The translations under genes and the position numbers were made by a program. A DNA stretch of 42,475 nt. Origin: a virus. The stretch is from positions 1-42,475 of IMG/VR virus record IMGVR_UViG_3300005511_000022. One strand, given 5' to 3'. The notes under the pieces are model-generated. The model was given only the letters and a program-made list of their open reading frames with translations. It had not been told where the DNA came from and made no database searches. The number at the start of each line of letters is the position of its first letter. Position 1 is the first letter of the stretch. Shown piece by piece: positions 30,496-37,086 of this stretch.

Positions 30496-30818
30496 GCCGA
30501 GGCCCTTTCGACATGGAAGCCGCGAGCCTCGATTTCAGCAATCAAGACGTCAGTATCCTCACGCAGCAGGGGGCGCGCCTTCACCGGCGCGAGAATGGGG
30601 CGGGGCGTCTCAAGGATTTCGATGGCGCGGGCGAAGTTGGGAACCCGACGAACGTATCCGCGGTACTCCAGAGCATCGATGAGGCGGTGCACGCCGGACT
30701 TCGCTTTTAGCCCGAGCGCGTCGGCCATCTCCTGATAGGATGGGCAGACGCCATCGGCCGCCATGCGCTCCCCAATGAGATCGAGGCACTCGCGCTGCTT
30801 GGGGGTGAGGCCCATCAT
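30492..30818 (-). CDS. LexA-type winged-helix regulator without protease domain
   Basis: 108 aa. Residues 1-65 match the LexA DNA-binding domain: LTPKQRECLDLIGERM, PSYQEMADALGLKAKSGVHRL and YRGYVRRVPNFARAIEI. The rest is a short tail with no Ser-Lys self-cleavage domain, so it cannot be cleaved as LexA is. It probably binds operator DNA in an early phage promoter or at host SOS sites. The start is an ATGA overlap with the HTH gene. Confidence 0.72.
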   Translation of the reverse strand: MMGLTPKQRECLDLIGERMAADGVCPSYQEMADALGLKAKSGVHRLIDALEYRGYVRRVPNFARAIEILETPRPILAPVKARPLLREDTDVLIAEIEARGFHVERASA

Positions 30819-31252
30819 GCAGCCCTCGCTCTCGCCACCATGTTGCGGCGGATATCGTGGAGGTTGGCAGCCTCGCTCGGGACGATCTGGACGCCGCCGG
30901 GGCTGGAGGGGTGGCGAGCCTTCTGATATTCATGAGCGAACTCGCCAGCATGTTCGGCGACCGCATCAAGATCACCTTCATCGTCGCCATTCGTGCCGAT
31001 GTGCTTGGCAGAGGGCTCAAGGCAAAGGCTTGTCAGGCTGTCAGGAATGACGCGGCAGACCAGCACGAAGTCGGCCAGCGAGATCGCGACCGCAGGTGAG
31101 CGGCGCCAGCTCTGGACGGTGGTCAACGGGATGCCAGTTTCAGCCGCGATCACGTTGGCTGTTATGCCATGGTCGCGCTGAGCGAGGCGAAGCATACGCT
31201 CCTGATTTGACAGAACATCTTGTTTTGTTCCGTCGCGGTCACGCAAGATCAT
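30815..31252 (-). CDS. HTH regulator, first gene after the hairpin leader
   Basis: 145 aa from ATG 31252, chosen for AAGGAG 6 bases upstream; ATG 31282 has no ribosome site. HTH region at about residues 15-55: NQERMLRLAQRDHGITANVI, AAETGIPLTTVQSWRRS, similar to CII-like or Cro-like phage regulators. The C-terminal half is a helical acidic tail (FAHEYQKARHPSSPGG). Its place after cro, as with lambda cII, suggests a role in the lysis-lysogeny decision. Confidence 0.65.
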   Translation of the reverse strand: MILRDRDGTKQDVLSNQERMLRLAQRDHGITANVIAAETGIPLTTVQSWRRSPAVAISLADFVLVCRVIPDSLTSLCLEPSAKHIGTNGDDEGDLDAVAEHAGEFAHEYQKARHPSSPGGVQIVPSEAANLHDIRRNMVARARAA

Positions 31253-31418
31253 GTCGCGCTCCTTGGCTATTGCGGTCAGCATGAAAGGCGAAATTGAAGA
31301 ACGGCACGACGATGTGTCGGCCGAAGACAGGGCGCGTCTCATTGGAGAGATCGTGCAGGATTGGATTTCCACCCTCGGAGGCGATCACGCCTTTACGAGC
31401 GGGGGAGTTGTTGAGATC

Positions 31419-31552
31419 GCCCCGGCAGCCAGTGGACGACTGCCGGGGCTCCAGCGCGCGAGAGGAAGAAACGCGCCGGGAATTGGTGGGCTGGCATCCC
31501 CCGACCAGAGGGGAGCCAGCCCCGCCAACGCCGAGAGAGGGAACGGCGTTGG
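31419..31552 (-). ncRNA. Four tandem hairpins in the leader between cro and the next gene
   Basis: The gap 31253-31583 has no convincing gene. In leftward transcript order it holds: a 9-pair stem CCAACGCCG/CGGCGTTGG (31525-31552); an 8+5-pair stem GGGCTGGC...GCCAGCCC (31488-31522); a 5-pair stem (31456-31476); and a perfect 10-pair stem GCCCCGGCAG/CTGCCGGGGC (31419-31449). None has a U tract. Position and structure recall lambda nutR/tR1 or HK022 put sites. A 113-codon - strand frame runs through it but has no ribosome site and odd composition. Confidence 0.5.
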
Positions 31553-31583
31553 TGATGTTGAAGTGGTCCCCCCGGGGCATGGG

Positions 31584-31805
31584 CTAGGCAGCCGCCCCAG
31601 TGGCGCGCGCTTCCGCAACGATCGGGGAAAGGCCACTGGCGCTGATCAGACCGCCAGTTTGCGTCTCGACCTTCAAAGCAAGGTGCGGCGGCCACTCATT
31701 GGAATTGCGCAACTGCGACAATCTGGCCTTGGTAACGCCGATGGCAGCGCTTAGCGCCGTCATGTTCATTGCGTCGGGGCGAGCGAGGTAATCTTCAAGC
31801 GTCAT
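31584..31805 (-). CDS. Cro-like / YdaS-like repressor
   Basis: 73 aa from ATG 31805 (31811 is possible). The small HTH protein reads TLEDYLARPDAMNMTALSAAI, GVTKARLSQLRNSNEWP, with a short tail, as in YdaS/Cro-type regulators. The gene is divergent from the CI-like gene at 31900, with operators between them. No Shine-Dalgarno sequence is present, and the predicted transcript start falls on or next to the ATG, so it may be leaderless. Confidence 0.75.
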   Translation of the reverse strand: MTLEDYLARPDAMNMTALSAAIGVTKARLSQLRNSNEWPPHLALKVETQTGGLISASGLSPIVAEARATGAAA

Positions 31806-31812
31806 GGACATT

Positions 31813-31866
31813 CGTTTAGACCATCTAAACGTCAGCCACAAGCACTTTTGTTTAGGCAGGCGAAAC
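31813..31866 (-). promoter_or_regulatory. Leftward early promoter with two operators
   Basis: On the - strand: -35 TTGTGG (31841-31836), 17-base spacer, -10 TAAACG (31818-31813). The perfect operator GTTTAG-N5-CTAAAC (core 31814-31830, palindrome 31813-31831) covers spacer and -10. A degenerate operator GTTTCG-N5-CTAAAC (31866-31850) lies upstream. The same module occurs at 32701-32753 facing the other way. Promoter activity and repressor binding are inferred from this match and from the flanking repressor genes. Confidence 0.75.
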
Positions 31867-31899
31867 GACTTTGCGCGTGAAGGCGATTATCCTTGGTGG

Positions 31900-32217
31900 A
31901 TGAATACGCCTTTCCACGACTGGTACTTGAAAGAGTGGCTAGCCACCCTGCGCAAGAAGCAGGCCGATATTGCGCGCGACCTCGATTGGAACAAGGCGCG
32001 TGTAAGCCTGATGATCCGCGGTGAGCAGCAATACAATCGCGACGCGATCAATGAACTGGCGGCTTACCTGAATATTCGCCCGCATGAGCTGCTGATGCAT
32101 CCCGACGATGCCATGGCGCTTCGCCGGCTGCGCGAGGATGCAGTCAAGATTGCGGCGGAAGCGACGCGCGATGATGCTGCGGAACCGGCGGCCTTAGAAC
32201 GCAAGCGCGCCGGATGA
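31900..32217 (+). CDS. CI-like prophage repressor (XRE family)
   Basis: 105 aa from ATG 31900; an upstream ATG (31804) would overlap cro and both operators. HTH at about residues 14-60: WLATLRKKQADIARDLDWN, KARVSLMIRGEQQYNRDA, INELAAYLNIRPHELL, then a charged tail. There is no LexA-type cleavage domain, so induction must work differently from lambda CI. The gene lies between the two operator modules and is coupled to a membrane protein gene. No strong promoter was found. Confidence 0.8.
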   Translation: MNTPFHDWYLKEWLATLRKKQADIARDLDWNKARVSLMIRGEQQYNRDAINELAAYLNIRPHELLMHPDDAMALRRLREDAVKIAAEATRDDAAEPAALERKRAG

Positions 32218-32591
32218 TCAACGATGACGACGAGGACGAGCAACGTCCTGGATATGACGGGCATTGGGAGAAAGTCTTTAATGAGAACCCAGAGATGTCC
32301 GCAGATGCGCGAAGGATAAGGGCCCTTATCAAAGCCGATCACGATACACAGCGATCGATAGCCGAGCTTCGCGGAAAGTTGGGTGCGGCTCATTCCAAAG
32401 TCCGCAGGCTAAGAAACGCCACTGTCGGCCTGCTTGGCCCGGTGCTGTTGGGCGGCGGGTGGGCATTCTTTACCGCCCTTGAGCGTGCGGAGGGGTTCTG
32501 GTCAAACCTGCTTGTTTGGGGCGCGGGAGCGTTCGGCTTCTACTGGCTATACGAGACAGGCAAAGAGTTCGATGACGTGACCCGCGATTAG
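32214..32591 (+). CDS. Membrane protein co-transcribed with the repressor
   Basis: 125 aa, ATGA overlap with the repressor. The first 60 residues are soluble, acidic then helical (SADARRIRALIKADHDTQRS). Two membrane helices follow, about 68-87 (ATVGLLGPVLLGGGWAFFTAL) and 95-113 (SNLLVWGAGAFGFYWLY). Because it shares an operon with the repressor, it should be made in the lysogen. Superinfection exclusion is the leading hypothesis; nothing in the sequence proves it. Confidence 0.65.
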   Translation: MINDDDEDEQRPGYDGHWEKVFNENPEMSADARRIRALIKADHDTQRSIAELRGKLGAAHSKVRRLRNATVGLLGPVLLGGGWAFFTALERAEGFWSNLLVWGAGAFGFYWLYETGKEFDDVTRD

Positions 32592-32644
32592 CCACGCTCA
32601 ACCTCGCGAAAAACTGCTTTCCTACAATATACCCGTAACCCACA

Positions 32645-32667
32645 CCCGACGAGCAGCGCGCGTCGGG
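32645..32667. terminator. Possible hairpin terminator after the repressor operon
   Basis: CCCGACG (32645-32651) pairs perfectly with CGTCGGG (32661-32667) around a nine-base loop, 54 bases after the membrane-protein stop and 34 bases before the rightward operators. No U tract follows on either strand, so termination would be weak or factor-assisted. Confidence 0.4.
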
Positions 32668-32700
32668 CAACTCATTGATTCGCAAGCGCCGATCAAAAAT

Positions 32701-32753
32701 GTTTCGCTGATCTAAACTTTTCTCTTGTGCATTTCGTTTAGCGTGTCTAAACA
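32701..32753 (+). promoter_or_regulatory. Rightward early promoter with two operators
   Basis: -35 TTGTGC (32725-32730), 17-base spacer, -10 TAAACA (32748-32753). A perfect operator GTTTAG-N5-CTAAAC (32736-32752) covers spacer and -10, and a degenerate GTTTCG-N5-CTAAAC (32701-32717) lies 35 bp upstream, centre to centre. It is a near copy of the module at 31813-31866 with one base less between operator and -35. Transcription should start near 32760 and enter the gene at 32782. Confidence 0.78.
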
Positions 32754-32781
32754 GGTTCCAACGAAGCAGTTGGAGCCGACC

Positions 32782-33027
32782 ATGACAATCACCCTCACCC
32801 AGTTCGAAGCCATCAACGAGCTTCACCAGTCGCTCCTTCGCATGGGCGACTTCGAAACCTGCGCCGATCCGCGCGGCTACATCTCCACCAGCAACCGCCT
32901 TCTGGACACCTGCATTGAGGTGCTCGGCTACGATCACGTCGATGGCTTTGCCTCGGCGGAGGATTGCGCTGCGGACTTCGTTGCCCGCGCCATGCTCTCG
33001 GCTGACATGGTGGAGTGTGACGCATGA
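32782..33027 (+). CDS. First gene of the rightward early operon
   Basis: 81 aa from ATG 32782 with TTGGAG upstream. Helical N-terminus (LTQFEAINELHQSLLRMGDF), then RGYISTSNRLLDTCIEVLGY and an acidic Ala-rich end. Leading genes of repressed early operons often encode anti-host or anti-repressor proteins; no motif shows which. Coupled to the next gene by ATGA. Confidence 0.6.
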   Translation: MTITLTQFEAINELHQSLLRMGDFETCADPRGYISTSNRLLDTCIEVLGYDHVDGFASAEDCAADFVARAMLSADMVECDA

Positions 33028-33215
33028 GCGCCTACGAAGCCGCCATCGCCGCCGATGCGGCATATGCTGCCGAACTCGGCCGCGTCTATGGCAAGGACGC
33101 TTGCAATGCCCGCTATGATAGCCGCGGCGAAGCCACCCCCGAACTCGCCACCCTCGCTGCCGCCAAGATCGCGGCGGACGACGCTCGCCGTTTCGAGATG
33201 GGAGCGGCAGCATGA
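33024..33215 (+). CDS. Small Ala-rich hypothetical protein
   Basis: 63 aa. Strongly Ala-rich (SAYEAAIAADAAYAAELG, LATLAAAKIAADDARRFE) with one RVYGKDACNARYDSRGE loop. Probably a small helical hairpin. ATGA overlaps at both ends. No family recognised. Confidence 0.6.
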   Translation: MSAYEAAIAADAAYAAELGRVYGKDACNARYDSRGEATPELATLAAAKIAADDARRFEMGAAA

Positions 33216-33370
33216 TCAACACCCTCACCGCCCGCGAACGCGCTGCCGCCGAGAGCGAGAAGTCGCGCACCAATGCCGAGCACATCGCATGGGCGAAGGC
33301 GACGCTCGCCAAATTCCCCTTCCGCAACGACCTGCGCGAGATGCTCGCGAAGATGGGAGTATCAGCATGA
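33212..33370 (+). CDS. Small hypothetical protein
   Basis: 52 aa from ATG 33212 to TGA 33370, overlapping its neighbours by ATGA at both ends. Helical and charged: NTLTARERAAAESEKSRTN, then HIAWAKATLAKFPFRNDL and a short tail. No family recognised; the double overlap supports translation. Confidence 0.6.
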   Translation: MINTLTARERAAAESEKSRTNAEHIAWAKATLAKFPFRNDLREMLAKMGVSA

Positions 33371-33729
33371 ACGCGCCCCACAAAGCCCTCACCCTCGCCA
33401 CCGAGATCGGCAAGCCCGACCGCGCTGACGATATCCTCCGCCAGATGCAGGCAAACTCTGCCCATGTACGGGAAGTGCGCGAGGACTACCGCGCCAAGCG
33501 TGCAGCCAACTTCGCAGCCATTGTCCGCATCGCAGCCTTTGTGAAGCCGACCAGCTCGCACCGCACGATGGATCAGGCAGAACTCGCCATAGCCTATGCA
33601 CTTGGTGAGGGCTTTACTGACGAGCATATCGAAACGCTGGAAGCAGAGTGCGGTATCTCCAGTGAGTTTGCCCATGTTCTCGAAGAGAAGCGGGATGCTT
33701 TCTTGCGGGATTGGGGGATCGGCAAATGA
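33367..33729 (+). CDS. Hypothetical helical protein
   Basis: 120 aa from ATG 33367 (ATGA overlap). Three helical blocks: ALTLATEIGKPDRADDILRQ, EDYRAKRAANFAAIVRIAAF, and DQAELAIAYALGEGFTDEHI followed by SEFAHVLEEKRDAFLRDWG. The repeated acidic-basic pattern suggests a DNA- or protein-binding helical bundle. No family recognised. Confidence 0.6.
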   Translation: MNAPHKALTLATEIGKPDRADDILRQMQANSAHVREVREDYRAKRAANFAAIVRIAAFVKPTSSHRTMDQAELAIAYALGEGFTDEHIETLEAECGISSEFAHVLEEKRDAFLRDWGIGK

Positions 33730-34049
33730 GCGCCGACGAGAAGCTGGCCACGCTCGCCATGACCCTGAAATCGGACAGCGGGTTTCGCTCGCAGTCGAAG
33801 GGCGACCGCATCAGCGCGAACCAGTGGCGCGATATCATGCTCATTATCGCAGACGCCGAGGCTTATCGGATCATGCGGGCCGCGTCAGACATGCTGGACG
33901 CGCTGCAAGCCTTGCTCGCCGCATGTGAGGAAGACGCGAACGCCACTGGCGGCGACTTTGGTCCAGTCATCGGACCCGCCGCCCAGAAAGCGGAAGCCGC
34001 TCTCGCCAAAGCCCTTCCCGTCACAAGTAGGGAGATGAATCGTGGATAA
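33726..34049 (+). CDS. Hypothetical protein
   Basis: 107 aa from ATG 33726 (ATGA overlap). N-terminal half SADEKLATLAMTLKSDSGF, then NQWRDIMLIIADAEAYRIM and a helix with DMLDALQALLAACEED, ending in an Ala/Lys-rich tail. The DMLDALQALLA helix resembles the DLLEALEAL segment in the protein at 34491, a pattern common in small phage proteins. Function unknown. Confidence 0.55.
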   Translation: MSADEKLATLAMTLKSDSGFRSQSKGDRISANQWRDIMLIIADAEAYRIMRAASDMLDALQALLAACEEDANATGGDFGPVIGPAAQKAEAALAKALPVTSREMNRG

Positions 34050-34494
34050 ACAACAGGTTACGGGCGTTGCCTCTGATGAGGCCCGCGCTGCCACCGCTTC
34101 GCGGCCAAGCCCTGCGGTCTTGGGCCAAGCTAGCATCGCTAACGCGGACGGTTACGACTTCACCGTCGATCACCCCAGCACGTTTATCGCCGAGGAATTG
34201 GCCGCGCGCGGGTGGGACAAGTTCGACCTTGCCACGCACATGGGCGGCGACATCGACCTAAACCTCCTCGTCATCGACATGTATTTCATAGTTGGCCCAG
34301 AGCGGGCGAACATGCGGCTTGGCGAACGCACCGCTTGGCAGTTTGCCATAGCCTTCGGCACCAGCGCGCAGTTGTTCCTGAACTTGGAACAGGCGTGGCT
34401 CCACGCGCAAGGGATTGAAGCGGCGTCAGCCGACGAGACGGGAACCGGCTCGGCCGTAGGCGAAAGCCCGGTCCCCGCAGGGGATGCGTCATGA
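34042..34494 (+). CDS. HigA-like HTH protein, GTG start
   Basis: 150 aa from GTG 34042, overlapping the previous gene by 8 bases. After a disordered first 40 residues comes a HigA-type segment: HPSTFIAEELAARGWDKFDL, then ERTAWQFAIAFGTSAQLFLN and LEQAWL, matching antidote proteins of higBA modules. The helix after the turn is divergent (GGDIDLNLLVIDMYF). No HigB-like toxin is adjacent, so it probably acts as a regulator or free-standing antitoxin. Its start region is partly copied at 2421-2505. Confidence 0.65.
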   Translation: MDKQQVTGVASDEARAATASRPSPAVLGQASIANADGYDFTVDHPSTFIAEELAARGWDKFDLATHMGGDIDLNLLVIDMYFIVGPERANMRLGERTAWQFAIAFGTSAQLFLNLEQAWLHAQGIEAASADETGTGSAVGESPVPAGDAS

Positions 34495-34907
34495 CTGAGC
34501 GCGCGTACCCTCGCGAATGGTTCAGGGCGTCCAAATGGGACAACGAGCCTCTCGCCCGCATGTTTGATCGTGAAACCGACGCCTTTCTTATCTGCGGTGA
34601 CGGAAGGCGGAGCAAAAAATGGACCGACTATGATCGCTGGTATCCGGCACGCGAGGAAGCCCAAGCGGCTATCGACGAGCGCCTAGCCAACAAGGCCGAA
34701 CGTGAGCGCATGAACCGCATTCGTGACGCCGCTCATGATTTGCTGGAGGCTCTGGAGGCTCTCGCCAATGCCGAATATGAATATCGGTACATGCACGACC
34801 TGCACGGCGACGATGATTTGCGAGCGGGTCGAGCTTGGGACTGGATGCGACGCAAGGGAGACGATGCCCGAGCCGCCATCGCCAAGGCTCGCGGAGAGGC
34901 CGCATGA
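34491..34907 (+). CDS. Hypothetical protein
   Basis: 138 aa, ATGA-coupled. An aromatic-charged N-terminal domain (REWFRASKWDNEPLARMF, SKKWTDYDRWYPAREE) is followed by a long helix (RIRDAAHDLLEALEALANAE) and a C-terminal helix with WDWMRRKGDDARAAIAKARG. The DLLEALEAL helix recurs in many small phage proteins. No function known. Confidence 0.6.
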   Translation: MTERAYPREWFRASKWDNEPLARMFDRETDAFLICGDGRRSKKWTDYDRWYPAREEAQAAIDERLANKAERERMNRIRDAAHDLLEALEALANAEYEYRYMHDLHGDDDLRAGRAWDWMRRKGDDARAAIAKARGEAA

Positions 34908-35122
34908 TCCGCGACACCGCCCTGATCCCCGCAGACACCCCCTTGGCAGATCGCCAGAGCCTTGGATGGGCAATCTTCGCTGACGTCCTCTTCGACCGTC
35001 CTGAACCGACTGTCCTGTCTTGGCCGTGCCCGACATGTGGCGACCACCGCATAAAGTGTGATTGCACGGAGGCAGATTGTCTTGCTCGGTATGGGGAAGA
35101 TATCTTTGGAGACGGGAAGTGA
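34904..35122 (+). CDS. Small cysteine-rich protein
   Basis: 72 aa from ATG 34904 (ATGA overlap). CPTC near residue 42, followed by HRIKCDCTEADC with three more cysteines, gives a likely zinc site; FADVLFDRPEPTVLSW precedes it. This resembles the CxxC proteins of the left arm. Ends in a GTGA overlap with the next gene. Confidence 0.6.
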   Translation: MIRDTALIPADTPLADRQSLGWAIFADVLFDRPEPTVLSWPCPTCGDHRIKCDCTEADCLARYGEDIFGDGK

Positions 35123-35625
35123 CGGGTGCTACCCCTTCACCGGCGACGCTCGCAGACCTCGTGGTGCAATTGAGCGCCATCCGAACGGTTCTGCGGGAGG
35201 CCCACTTCGCACTCGATGACAGCGAAGACCTGTCGCACCTTGACGAGCCCGTTCATGCCGTGCCGCTGGATAACGTTACGCGGTTGCACCGCGCGCTCAA
35301 GGCGTGCGAGCGGTTCGCTCCGAAAGACGAGGCGTGGGAAGGCCCCGGCCCGCTGGTTACACGGATAATCGAACATCTCGGCCATTACCTGTCCGCCCCC
35401 GATGTTGGACGGACCGGCAATCTCGCATTGATCGAAACTATGCCGATGTGGACGGTTGGCGTGGTTACCGATGGCGAGCGCGCCGCCGTATCCCAGAAGG
35501 CCGAAAGCGACTTCGGCGGCCATTATTTCGCCGTCGATCCCGAAGACGCGCTCGAATGGGAGCCGACGCACTGGTCGCCGCTCCCCCTTAGCATCCCTCT
35601 TCCATCAGGGAGTATTGAACGATGA
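35119..35625 (+). CDS. Phage protein with DUF551-like C-terminus, GTG start
   Basis: 168 aa from GTG 35119, set by the GTGA overlap. A helical first half (LADLVVQLSAIRTVLREAHF, VTRLHRALKACERFAPKDE) is followed by PMWTVGVVTDGERAAVSQ and the closing EWEPTHWSPLPLSIPLP, the end typical of DUF551. It may be a fusion of an unknown helical domain to a DUF551-type part. Confidence 0.6.
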   Translation: MTGATPSPATLADLVVQLSAIRTVLREAHFALDDSEDLSHLDEPVHAVPLDNVTRLHRALKACERFAPKDEAWEGPGPLVTRIIEHLGHYLSAPDVGRTGNLALIETMPMWTVGVVTDGERAAVSQKAESDFGGHYFAVDPEDALEWEPTHWSPLPLSIPLPSGSIER

Positions 35626-35756
35626 TCCGCGTCCACAACCGCCACCGTCGGTGCACTGGCCTACCCCTCTATGGGTACTGTCCGGGATGGGGGATGATGG
35701 CACTCGCTGCCGCTTTCGGATTTCTCGCAATCGCTATTTGGAGCCACACGCTATGA
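35622..35756 (+). CDS. Small membrane protein
   Basis: 44 aa from ATG 35622, with ATGA overlaps at both ends. A basic start (RVHNRHRRCTG) is followed by one membrane helix (GMMALAAAFGFLAIAIW). The positive-inside rule suggests the N-terminus stays in the cytoplasm. Function unknown; it lies directly before the recombinase gene. Confidence 0.5.
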   Translation: MIRVHNRHRRCTGLPLYGYCPGWGMMALAAAFGFLAIAIWSHTL

Positions 35757-36601
35757 CCGCCGTTCAGAAAGTCGAACCCACCGCCAACCAGGTTGCTGAA
35801 TACAGCAGCGGCATCCTCGCCGTCATCGAGCGGGCGGCGCGCGATCCGAATGTCGATATCGACAAGATGGAGCGCCTTATCCTGATGCAAGAGCGGGTTC
35901 AAAGCCGCGAAGCACAGACCGCATACTACGCCGACTTGGCTAAAATGCAACCAAATCTGCCGATTATCGACGAGCGCGGCGGCATCAAAGGCCGCGATGG
36001 GCAGGTTCAATCCACCTATGCTCTTTGGGAGGACGTGAACGAGGCAATCCGCCCGACGCTGGCAGAGCATGGATTTTCGCTCAGCTTCCGCGTGTCGCGC
36101 GCAGAGGGAGAGATTGTCGTCACCGGCATCCTCGCCCACCACTTTGGGCACCGCGAGGAAACGACGCTCGCACTGCCGACTGATACCAGCGGAAGCAAGA
36201 ATGCTGTTCAGGCGGTCGGGTCATCGACGAGCTACGGCAAGCGCTACACCGCCTTTGCCCTGCTCAACCTCACCACGACAGGCGAGGATGACGACGGCAA
36301 CAAGGCGGGCGCGAAGATCGTCCACGACGCCGCGCGCGATGCCCCGTTCCCCCAAGGCCCCGCCGCCAACAAGACATCGCTCAAGGCTCTAGGACGCGAC
36401 CTGTGGCGCGACGTGCTGGCCTGTGGCGACCTCGACACCCTCGAAACCCTGCTCGCCACCAATCAGGCGCTCATCGCCCAGCTCAAGGCGGGAATGTCCT
36501 CATGGTGGGAAGGCGGGCAAGATCAGTCGGGCATGTCCTTTGAAGGGCTGGGCCAGATCATCGACCGCATGAAGCGCGATTTTGAGAATGGGATCGGCTG
36601 A
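35753..36601 (+). CDS. ERF-family single-strand annealing protein
   Basis: 282 aa from ATG 35753 (ATGA overlap). ERF hallmarks: FYADLAKMQP-like AYYADLAKMQPNLPIIDE, STYALWEDVNEAIRPTLAEH, GFSLSFRV, and AVQAVGSSTSYGKRYTAFAL followed by GEDDDGN. ERF proteins anneal complementary single strands during phage recombination and circularisation. SSB follows one gene later, fitting a recombination module. The C-terminal 90 residues are less conserved. Confidence 0.9.
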   Translation: MTAVQKVEPTANQVAEYSSGILAVIERAARDPNVDIDKMERLILMQERVQSREAQTAYYADLAKMQPNLPIIDERGGIKGRDGQVQSTYALWEDVNEAIRPTLAEHGFSLSFRVSRAEGEIVVTGILAHHFGHREETTLALPTDTSGSKNAVQAVGSSTSYGKRYTAFALLNLTTTGEDDDGNKAGAKIVHDAARDAPFPQGPAANKTSLKALGRDLWRDVLACGDLDTLETLLATNQALIAQLKAGMSSWWEGGQDQSGMSFEGLGQIIDRMKRDFENGIG

Positions 36602-37086
36602 TGCCAGCGGCTCGCGCCCCCTTCCTTCGGTTTCACGACCTGATCGACAAGGTTGCCGATGGCTGTTGGCTGTGGACCGGCAGCACGATGAATAGCGGGT
36701 ATGGCCAGTTTAAGTCGTTCGGTGGAATGGTCGCCGCCCATCGCTACGCCTTTGAACTTTACAAGGGACCGATCCCGAGCGGGATGCAAATACTACACTC
36801 TTGCGATGTGAAGCTTTGCGTCAACCCTGACCACCTTCGCGCGGGAACCCATGCCGAGAACATGGCCGAGGCCGCCGACCGTGGCCGCATGGCTCGCGGC
36901 GCTTCGCATCCCATGTTCGGTCGCCGCAATCCGAGGCCCAAGCAATCCAACCGCGTTCGCGTCTTGGGCAAGGAATACCAAAGCCAGAAACAGGCCGAGC
37001 GCTCGCTAGGGCTTGGTAGCGGAACCGTCCGCTACTGGATTTTAAACAGGCCTGAAAAGGCTCAGATCATATCGAAAGGCTCATAA
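36601..37086 (+). CDS. HNH homing endonuclease
   Basis: 161 aa, starting in a TGATG overlap. It has [35 protein letters not shown], the core [19 protein letters not shown] and [12 protein letters not shown], then a C-terminal NUMOD-like DNA-binding part ([20 protein letters not shown]). Free-standing enzymes of this type cut phage DNA at a specific site and spread by repair. It stands between ERF and ssb and is a relative of the enzyme at 38426. Confidence 0.88.
   Translation: MPAARAPFLRFHDLIDKVADGCWLWTGSTMNSGYGQFKSFGGMVAAHRYAFELYKGPIPSGMQILHSCDVKLCVNPDHLRAGTHAENMAEAADRGRMARGASHPMFGRRNPRPKQSNRVRVLGKEYQSQKQAERSLGLGSGTVRYWILNRPEKAQIISKGS

Noticed and set aside
31239-31580. 113-codon - strand frame between cro and the HTH gene
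   Set aside because: It has no ribosome site, its composition is unlike its neighbours, and it overlaps four strong hairpins and the start of the HTH gene.
31251-31754. 167-codon + strand frame across the leader and cro
   Set aside because: Antisense to cro, Gly/Arg-rich, no start signals.
32470-33675. 401-codon open frame on the - strand
   Set aside because: It runs antisense to a chain of coupled + strand genes, is Arg/Gly-rich, and has no ribosome site. High GC content explains its length.
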